From RUG420 sp045642465 (lineage in GTDB: Bacteria > Bacillota > Clostridia > Oscillospirales > Acutalibacteraceae): 64,000 nucleotides of DNA. The notes under the pieces were generated by a model that was not told the DNA's origin, ran no database searches, and saw only the letters and a list, made by a program, of their open reading frames with translations. The DNA is taken from assembly GCA_045642465.1 (NCBI GenBank), contig JAZUIY010000017.1:12793-76792 (forward strand). The letters are read 5' to 3'. The first letter of the stretch is position 1; each line of letters starts with the position of its first letter. This document shows positions 58,171 to 64,000 of this stretch, in pieces. Made by a program: the position numbers and the translations under genes.

Positions 58171-60585
58171 TTATTTGCTTTCGTCTACTGGGAGACAATG
58201 CCAAATGTTACGTGCATAGTCATTGATGGCGCGGTCTGCGGCAAAAATGCCTGCACCGGCAACATTCAAAAGGGACATTCTGTTCCAGGAGTCCTTGTCC
58301 TTATAAGCTTCGTAAAGGTCTTGACGAACCTTGTGGTAATCTGCAAAGTCGGCCAGTACCATGTATGGGTCGTTGTTAATCATGTTGCCGGCCAGTTCCG
58401 GGAACTGCTTGCCGTTTACGCCGGCGGCAATGAATTCAATGATTTTCTTTAAGTCATCGTTGGCCATGTAGTACGTGCTGGCGTTATAGGAATACTGCAA
58501 TGCAGCAACTTCTTCACTGGTCATACCGAAAATAAAGATATTTTCTGCACCAACGGAGTCGTAGATTTCCACGTTGGCACCGTCCATGGTACCTAAGGTA
58601 ACTGCACCGTTAATCATGAACTTCATGTTGGAAGTACCGGATGCTTCGGTGCCGGCCAGAGAAATCTGTTCTGAAATATCAGCGGCAGGAATTAATGCTT
58701 CTGCCATGCTGACATTGTAGTCTTCAATGTAAACCACTTTCATCTTCTGGTTTACATCCGGGTCATTGTTGATGAGCTCCGTTAAGTTGCAGATTAAGGA
58801 GATAATCTGCTTTGCCATATAGTAACCGGAAGCGGCTTTTGCACCAAAAATGTAGGTTCTTGGGACAAAGTCCATGTCCGGATTTTCCTTTAAGGCCAAG
58901 TAGTTGGAAATGATTTCATAAACGTTCAAGTGTTGGCGCTTATATTCGTGAAGCCGCTTTACCTGTACATCAAATACGGTGTTCGGGTCAATTTCAATGC
59001 CCTGTTTTTCCTTGATGTACTTGGCAAATGCCTTCTTGTTTTCTAACTTGATTTCACCAAACTTGTTCAAAACTTCTTTGTTGTCTGCGTAAGCACGGAG
59101 CTTTTCCAAATCAAAGGCGTCGTGAACAAACCCGTCTCCAATGAGGGAGGTAAGGTATTCGGTCAGTGCCGGGTTGGACTGGCAAAGCCAACGTCTGTGG
59201 GCAATGCCGTTGGTGACATTTTTGAATTTTCCCGGGTTCAATTTATAACTGTCAGAGAAAATGGTCTGCTTCAGGATTTCAGAATGCAGTGCGGATACCC
59301 CGTTGACACTATGGCTGGTGGCAACGCAAAGGTTTGCCATTCTGACAATGCCGTTGGAGACAATGGCCATATCTTCTACGCGGCCGGCATCGTGGGATAT
59401 ATCCCAAATGTAGGCGCGGTAGCGGTTGTCGATTTCTTTGACAATTTCGTAAATGCGAGGCAGGAGGGACTTAAACAAGTCTTCCGGCCAGCATTCCAAT
59501 GCTTCCTTCATGACAGTGTGGTTGGTGTAAGCAAAGGTCTGAGTGCAGATCTTCCAGGATTCATCCCAACCGTAACCGCAGTCATCTAAGAGAATACGCA
59601 TGAGTTCTGGAATGGCCAATGTTGGATGGGTGTCATTGATATGAACGGCCATGGTTTCCGGAATGGAATTCACGGCTTTATGATGACGGAGATGACGCTT
59701 CATAATATCCTGCATGGAAGCGGATACTAAGAAGTACTGCTGACGGAGACGGAGCATTTTCCCTTCCGGATGGTTGTCGGCAGGGTAGAGTACCTTGCAG
59801 ATGGCTTCTGCCATGGCCTGTTTTTCTACTGCACGGATATAGTCGCCCTGGTTGAAGAGAGACATGTCAAAGCTTGGGGCTTTGGCCTTCCAGAGACGAA
59901 GCACTGCAACGCCGTTGCCGTCCTTGCCGGAAACGTACATGTCGTGTGGAACAGCGGTAACAGAAGTGCTGTCAACAATTTGGGAAGAATAATATTTCCC
60001 GTCCCAGCCGGCGTCTAAGTGTCCGCCGAAGCTGACGGTAACGGCTTCTTCCGGGTGTTCGTTGAGCCATACTTCGCCGCCAGGGAGCCAGAAGTCCGGT
60101 AATTCGGTCTGCCAGCCATCAACAATCTTCTGTTTGAAGATACCGTATTCATAGAGAATGCCGTAGCCCATGGCGGAGTAACCACTGCTGGCCAGACCGT
60201 CTAAATAACAGGCTGCCAGGCGGCCCAAGCCACCGTTGCCAAGGCCGGCGTCCGGTTCGCATTCATAGAGCTTTTCTAATTTGACGCCCAAATCAGCACA
60301 GGCTTCTTTTACAACCTCTGTCATGTTCATGTTATAGAGATGGTTCTTTAAAGAACGTCCCATTAAGAATTCCATGCAAAGGTAATAAACAGATTTTGCA
60401 TTGGTATCAATGTGTGCTTTGTGGCGGAAATCGTACCAGTCTGCAGACAGCTGATCATTGCACATGATGGCAATGGCCTTGTAGAACTGTTCGTTGGAAG
60501 CTTCGTCCGGAGTAACCCCGAACAGATGGCTCAACTTGGAAACCAGTTCGTCCTTAAACTGCTGCTTTGTATAATCTTTAATCAT
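58171..60585 (-). CDS. glgP: Glycogen/starch/alpha-glucan phosphorylase
   Basis: GlgP releases glucose-1-phosphate from glycogen or maltodextrin. The 804-residue protein is full length; the pyridoxal-phosphate region GTEASGTSNMKFMINGAVTLGT with its Lys, the start-side CMEFLMGRSLKNHLYN and GNGGLGRLAACYLDGLAS are conserved. I chose the ATG at 60585, where the protein starts IKDYTKQQFKDEL and TAGGT lies about 7 bases upstream; the open frame further upstream has no family similarity. Operon with the GH13 gene; glg synthesis genes are not in the window. Confidence 0.95.
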   Translation of the reverse strand: MIKDYTKQQFKDELVSKLSHLFGVTPDEASNEQFYKAIAIMCNDQLSADWYDFRHKAHIDTNAKSVYYLCMEFLMGRSLKNHLYNMNMTEVVKEACADLGVKLEKLYECEPDAGLGNGGLGRLAACYLDGLASSGYSAMGYGILYEYGIFKQKIVDGWQTELPDFWLPGGEVWLNEHPEEAVTVSFGGHLDAGWDGKYYSSQIVDSTSVTAVPHDMYVSGKDGNGVAVLRLWKAKAPSFDMSLFNQGDYIRAVEKQAMAEAICKVLYPADNHPEGKMLRLRQQYFLVSASMQDIMKRHLRHHKAVNSIPETMAVHINDTHPTLAIPELMRILLDDCGYGWDESWKICTQTFAYTNHTVMKEALECWPEDLFKSLLPRIYEIVKEIDNRYRAYIWDISHDAGRVEDMAIVSNGIVRMANLCVATSHSVNGVSALHSEILKQTIFSDSYKLNPGKFKNVTNGIAHRRWLCQSNPALTEYLTSLIGDGFVHDAFDLEKLRAYADNKEVLNKFGEIKLENKKAFAKYIKEKQGIEIDPNTVFDVQVKRLHEYKRQHLNVYEIISNYLALKENPDMDFVPRTYIFGAKAASGYYMAKQIISLICNLTELINNDPDVNQKMKVVYIEDYNVSMAEALIPAADISEQISLAGTEASGTSNMKFMINGAVTLGTMDGANVEIYDSVGAENIFIFGMTSEEVAALQYSYNASTYYMANDDLKKIIEFIAAGVNGKQFPELAGNMINNDPYMVLADFADYHKVRQDLYEAYKDKDSWNRMSLLNVAGAGIFAADRAINDYARNIWHCLPVDESK

Positions 60586-60658
60586 GAAATACCTACCAAT
60601 AGATAAAATTTTACCGATATAGTATATTCCTAAAATGGCTTGCTTACAAGAAATTAAG

Positions 60659-60693
60659 AAACGGACACTGTGAGAATTCACAGTGTCCGTTTG
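60659..60693. terminator. Terminator downstream of the alcohol dehydrogenase gene
   Basis: A perfect 15-bp stem AAACGGACACTGTGA/TCACAGTGTCCGTTT with a GAAT loop. On the minus strand it ends the adh transcript 32 bases after the stop. Confidence 0.88.
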
Positions 60694-60724
60694 AAAACAA
60701 TTTAGCTAATTTGCCAAAGTATGT

Positions 60725-61996
60725 TTATTTTTTGATTTGAATGTCTTTCTTAATGAAAGCAGCTACTTCGGCAGGAGTGAAGATCTTCTTAACCGGATAG
60801 GTAGGAAGTACTTCATCAATACAACGTTCAGCAATCAGGTCAATATCTTCGTCCTTGATTTCTTCGAAACCGTAAGGAATGTTGAGTTTATCTTCCAGTT
60901 CGCGAACTTTAGCCATGAATTCGTGAGCAACCTGATAGTCGTTTGGACCTTCCAGACCGATAGCACGACCGAGGTCAGCCAGTTTGTCATAAACGTATGG
61001 CCCAAGGAAGTCGTCGGAGAATACGTGAGTCAAAATAACGGACATTGCAAGACCGTGAGGAACTCCGTACATACCGCCGAGACGATGGCCGATACCGTGA
61101 ACGTAACCTACGCCGCCACGGGTGAAGCACATACCTGCATCGTAAGAAGCTTCTAAGAGCTTAGCACGAGCGTCCAGGTTGCCAGGGTTGTTGCAAGCTT
61201 CTTCCAAGTTTTCGAAAATCAGCTGAACAGCCTTGATACCAAGGTCGTTGAACTTCTTGTCGTTATACCAAATGTTGGTGTAACCTTCAATTGCGTGGGT
61301 CATTGCGTCGAGACCGGTAGTAGCGGTCAGGCCGAATGGAAGACCAGCGGTCAGTTCTGGATCAAGTACTGCATAGGATGCACGGATCAGTGGGTCCATG
61401 AGCGGGAACTTGTCGTGAGTCTGAGCGTCGGTGATAACTGCTGCAATGGTGGTTTCAGAACCGGTACCGGCAGTAGTAGGAACAGCATAAAGTCTTGGCG
61501 GAAGGAAGCCGTTCATTTTCAGTGCAGGAAGAGCTACCATGAATACGCCCTTCATCTTCTTAACCGGACGTTCCGGACGGCAAACGCGAGCCATAATGCC
61601 CTTTGCGCAGTCCATTGGGGAACCGCCGCCAACAGCGATAATGCACTTACAGTCGTTCTTCTTGTAAATTTCAAGACCGGCTTCTACGTTTTCTACGGTT
61701 GGGTTTGGCTGTACTTCATCAAATACAACGTAAGGGATGCCCTTCTTTTCCATGGCCTCAAAGAGACCATCTACAAGGTTGAGGCTCATCAAGCCTTTAT
61801 CGGTAACGATAAGCGCTTTCTTGTCTCCCTTTTCCTTCTTGGCAAGTTCATCCGGAATCTTTTTGATGGCACCTGGGCCGTCGATGATTTTTGGATCCGG
61901 GAAGAACCAGCCCCAGCAGTACATTGCAGCAGCAAATACTACTTCAATGGCTCTCCAAATGAATTTTTTGATTTCATATGGGTCGATTTTTTTCAT
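60725..61996 (-). CDS. Iron-containing (type III) alcohol dehydrogenase
   Basis: A 423-residue NAD(P)-dependent alcohol/aldehyde dehydrogenase. The cofactor motif AVGGGSPMDCAKG, PTTAGTGSETT and the metal-binding stretch with TGLDAMTHAIEGY, YVHGIGHRLGG and YGVPHGLA (His ligands) are intact. An unusual hydrophobic N-terminus (FIWRAIEVVFAAAMYCWGWFFPDP) precedes the Rossmann part. The ATG at 61996 has GGAGGT 8 bases upstream; the frame extends further up without a site. Preferred codons suggest strong expression, as expected for a fermentation enzyme; butanol- or ethanol-type substrate is undetermined. Confidence 0.92.
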   Translation of the reverse strand: MKKIDPYEIKKFIWRAIEVVFAAAMYCWGWFFPDPKIIDGPGAIKKIPDELAKKEKGDKKALIVTDKGLMSLNLVDGLFEAMEKKGIPYVVFDEVQPNPTVENVEAGLEIYKKNDCKCIIAVGGGSPMDCAKGIMARVCRPERPVKKMKGVFMVALPALKMNGFLPPRLYAVPTTAGTGSETTIAAVITDAQTHDKFPLMDPLIRASYAVLDPELTAGLPFGLTATTGLDAMTHAIEGYTNIWYNDKKFNDLGIKAVQLIFENLEEACNNPGNLDARAKLLEASYDAGMCFTRGGVGYVHGIGHRLGGMYGVPHGLAMSVILTHVFSDDFLGPYVYDKLADLGRAIGLEGPNDYQVAHEFMAKVRELEDKLNIPYGFEEIKDEDIDLIAERCIDEVLPTYPVKKIFTPAEVAAFIKKDIQIKK

Positions 61997-62022
61997 TTGA
62001 CTTACCTCCGTTAGATTATGTG

Positions 62023-62056
62023 TGTAGATGGGAGATCTACATATTATCGATAATAT
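62023..62056. promoter_or_regulatory. Two adjacent palindromes at the adh transcription start, candidate operator
   Basis: A perfect 16-bp palindrome ATATTATCGATAATAT (62041-62056) lies directly downstream (on the minus strand) of the putative adh -10, and a 7-bp inverted repeat TGTAGAT/ATCTACA (62023-62041, 5-base gap) follows in the leader. Overlap with the start region suggests repressor control. Confidence 0.5.
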
Positions 62057-62083
62057 TATATTGAAAAAATCGTATAGGTTAAA
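62055..62083 (-). promoter_or_regulatory. Putative promoter of the alcohol dehydrogenase gene
   Basis: Minus-strand -10 TATAAT (62060-62055) with a poor -35 TTTAAC (62083-62078), 17-base spacer. A weak -35 next to a palindrome suggests regulation. Confidence 0.5.
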
Positions 62084-62122
62084 TAGAAGATAACAAATTG
62101 TCATAGATTTTTGATAATTTTG

Positions 62123-62142
62123 GACATTGTTAAAACAATGTC
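62123..62142. promoter_or_regulatory. 20-bp inverted repeat between adh and lysA
   Basis: GACATTGTT-AA-AACAATGTC is a perfect inverted repeat with a 2-base centre, 11 bases upstream of the lysA -35. Likely a protein-binding site; it does not match the spacing of a classical Rex site. Confidence 0.5.
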
Positions 62143-62152
62143 AATACCGTTT

Positions 62153-62181
62153 TTGTACTCCCACCGAAAATATGTTAAACT
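62153..62181 (+). promoter_or_regulatory. Promoter of lysA
   Basis: TTGTAC (62153-62158) and TAAACT (62176-62181), 17-base spacer. The -10 is identical to that of the lysine-riboswitch transcript. Confidence 0.6.
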
Positions 62182-62217
62182 TGTGTGCAATCGAGAAATT
62201 TGGAAGGTGGTTTTTTC

Positions 62218-63477
62218 ATGGAAAAGAAAGCGTTTCTGACTTTGGAAAAAGCAAAAGAGATTAATGCGGTTTATCCGACCCCGTTTTATGTATATGATGC
62301 AGAGGCCATCCGGGAAAATGCCCGTGCTGTAAAGCAGGCTTTTGCCTGGAATCCGGGCTACAAAGAATACTTTGCAGTAAAGGCAACTCCGAACGCCCAA
62401 ATTCTGAAGTTGTTAAAGGAAGAAGGCTGCGGTACAGACTGCTCTTCTTACTGTGAACTTCTCATGTCTGACAAATGCGGCTTCGGTGGAGACGACATTA
62501 TGTTCTCCTCCAATGAAACTCCGGCAGAAGAGTTTGAATTGGCCGCCAAATTGGGCGCTATCATCAATCTGGATGACATTACTCACATTGACTTTTTGGA
62601 AAAGACTTTGGGCTACATTCCAAAGAAGATTTCCTGCCGTTATAACCCGGGCGGAACCTTTACTTTAGGGGAAAGCAAGGAAGGCTTCCAGGTTATGGAC
62701 AACCCTGGAGATGCCAAATACGGTCTGACCCATGAACAGATTATTGAAGCATTCAAGATTCTGAAGGAAAAGGGTGCAGAAGAATTTGGGATTCATGCAT
62801 TCTTAGCCTCCAACACCATTTCCAATGACTACTATCCGGCTTTGGCAGGGGAACTGTTTGAATTGGCAGTAGAGCTGAAAGAAAAGACCGGTGCTCACAT
62901 TACCTTTATTAACCTTTCCGGCGGCGTAGGCATTCCTTATAAGCCGGAACAGTCCAAAAATGACATTGCCATCATCGGCGAAGGCGTTCACAAGAAATAT
63001 GATGAAATTTTGCTTCCTGCCGGCATGGGCGATGTAAAACTCTGCACCGAAATGGGCCGCTTCATGCTGGGCCCATATGGCGCACTTGTAACCAAGGCTG
63101 TACATGAAAAGCACATCTACAAAGAATACATTGGCTGCGACGCCTGTGCTTCCAACCTGATGCGTCCGGCAATTTACGGTGCATACCATCACATTACCGT
63201 TTTGGGCAAAGAAGACCAGCCTTGTGACCACGTTTACGACGTAGTCGGCTCTCTTTGCGAAAACTCCGACAAATTTGCCATTGACCGAAAATTGCCGAAG
63301 ATTGACGTAGGCGACTACCTGTTTATCCACGATGCCGGGGCCCACGGCCATGCCATGGGATACCAGTACAACGCCCGTCTCCGTTCCGCAGAAATTCTGT
63401 TGGAAGCCGACGGCAGTTTCCGCTTGATCCGCCGTGCCGAGACGCCGGATGATTATTTTGCCACTCTCATTTGGTAA
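62218..63477 (+). CDS. lysA: Diaminopimelate decarboxylase
   Basis: LysA makes L-lysine from meso-diaminopimelate, the last step of lysine synthesis. The 419-residue PLP enzyme has Lys55 in EYFAVKATPN as the cofactor lysine, the INLSGGVGIPY glycine loop, the EMGRFMLGPYGALV block and the substrate-site GSLCENSDKFA with HDAGAHGHAMGYQYN. It belongs to the branch with CDACASNLMRP rather than the E. coli type. The ATG at 62218 follows GGAAGGTGG. No L box is seen in its short leader, in contrast to the lysine transporter at 50.5 kb. Confidence 0.94.
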   Translation: MEKKAFLTLEKAKEINAVYPTPFYVYDAEAIRENARAVKQAFAWNPGYKEYFAVKATPNAQILKLLKEEGCGTDCSSYCELLMSDKCGFGGDDIMFSSNETPAEEFELAAKLGAIINLDDITHIDFLEKTLGYIPKKISCRYNPGGTFTLGESKEGFQVMDNPGDAKYGLTHEQIIEAFKILKEKGAEEFGIHAFLASNTISNDYYPALAGELFELAVELKEKTGAHITFINLSGGVGIPYKPEQSKNDIAIIGEGVHKKYDEILLPAGMGDVKLCTEMGRFMLGPYGALVTKAVHEKHIYKEYIGCDACASNLMRPAIYGAYHHITVLGKEDQPCDHVYDVVGSLCENSDKFAIDRKLPKIDVGDYLFIHDAGAHGHAMGYQYNARLRSAEILLEADGSFRLIRRAETPDDYFATLIW

Positions 63478-63511
63478 TCTATATCTGGTATATACTATTA
63501 TATATAGAAGC

Positions 63512-63546
63512 AAACAGCCCCTCATTTTGCGAGGGGCTGTTTTTCA
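63512..63546 (+). terminator. Terminator of lysA
   Basis: An 11-12-bp stem AAACAGCCCCTC/GAGGGGCTGTTT with an ATTTTGC loop, followed by T-rich sequence. Confidence 0.92.
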
Positions 63547-63616
63547 TTTCAAATGTAGGTGTAAAAGGGCCTAAGCAAAAGGGGAAAAATAATCAAAATA
63601 ATTTTCAAATTTTATG

Positions 63617-63645
63617 TTGACAAGACTATGTGGTTTTGATATTAT
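63617..63645 (+). promoter_or_regulatory. Strong rRNA operon promoter
   Basis: Perfect -35 TTGACA (63617-63622), 17-base spacer and -10 TATTAT (63640-63645) preceded by TGA (extended -10). It lies about 230 bases before the mature 16S end. Confidence 0.88.
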
Positions 63646-63649
63646 ATAC

Positions 63650-63877
63650 GAGCGTTCGCAAGAGCGCGAAACACAAGAAACCGCGTAAATATGCGGTTTG
63701 AAGTACCTTGAAAATTGAACAATGACGAACTTATGAACCCTGAAATTTCTATTTGAAGTTTCAAACAGTACTAAATTCCAGACAAGGAATATGACAGAAA
63801 ACTGTCAGCATTAAGTAATGAGCTAAAAAAGCTTTTACTAAAAAAGATTAAAACAGCTTCGGCTGTTCTAATACAAT
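63650..63877 (+). other. 16S rRNA leader
   Basis: Untranslated leader of the rRNA precursor. It contains ACCTTGAAAATTGAACA, a sequence typical of Firmicute rRNA leaders and spacers, and a hairpin AACAGC-TTCG-GCTGTT (63852-63867) just before the mature end. No open frame of note. Confidence 0.7.

Positions 63878-64000
<123 letters not shown>

Overview
The window is chromosomal DNA of moderate GC from a Gram-positive, probably anaerobic member of the Bacillota, most likely class Clostridia. The evidence is a set of Firmicute housekeeping genes (RNase Y with YmdB, YloV/FakA, RqcH, TrmK, PlsY, a class B sortase), electron-bifurcating NfnAB, AGGAGG-type ribosome binding sites, sigma-A type promoters and many short intrinsic terminators. 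The first ~120 nt of a 16S rRNA gene lie at the right edge. I cannot name a genus. I see no insertion sequence, prophage, integrase or CRISPR array.

Layout. 1-3.4 kb: the 3' end of metA, then a minus-strand operon of PduL with two trans-editing aminoacyl-tRNA deacylases, then a family-4 uracil-DNA glycosylase. 3.4-7.3 kb: a xylose module (divergent AraC regulator, xylB, xylA). 7.3-8.2 kb: a gene-free stretch with large potential RNA hairpins, tRNA-Arg(ACG), and an AT-rich fluoride channel gene. 8.3-10.3 kb: a cobalamin riboswitch with a visible antiterminator/terminator, controlling a lipoprotein with a transcobalamin beta-like (DUF4430) domain and a membrane-anchored alpha/alpha-barrel protein. 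Together these look like a two-protein bacterial counterpart of transcobalamin/intrinsic factor, the most interesting locus here. 10.4-13.7 kb: response regulator, histidine kinase and HtrA protease. 13.8-23.5 kb: rny, ymdB, an orphan solute-binding lipoprotein, asp23-like, yloV, recG and a GH3-fold protein that has lost its catalytic residues.

23.5-29.7 kb is a minus-strand operon (ACT protein, DUF711, TrmK, Nif3-like, RqcH, MFS). 29.9-36.5 kb runs plus-strand: ispE, B12-dependent metH, ClC, cytidylate-kinase-like and MATE. Then plsY, an Rrf2 regulator, a class B sortase, an ABC-F ATPase and a GH36 alpha-galactosidase. 42.3-46.2 kb (minus): nfnB and nfnA, an alpha/beta hydrolase and a formimino-THF cyclodeaminase-like gene. 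46.3-50.4 kb: an MFS transporter, tRNA-Thr(CGT) on the minus strand, a lipoprotein, a YmfI-like reductase and a DUF2804 protein. 50.5-52.5 kb: an NhaC-family transporter preceded by a lysine riboswitch, so probably a lysine transporter. 52.5-55.4 kb: zapA, a U32 peptidase and dut. Then an MTA/SAH nucleosidase-like gene, glycogen phosphorylase with a GH13 amylase, an iron-type alcohol dehydrogenase, lysA, and a strong rRNA promoter feeding 16S.

Functional themes: sugar and glycogen use (xylAB, GH36, GH13, glgP); a cobalamin thread (B12-regulated surface pair, B12-dependent MetH); a lysine thread (lysA, lysine-riboswitch transporter); and RNA, tRNA and translation quality control (RNase Y, TrmK, RqcH, two deacylases, YmfI).
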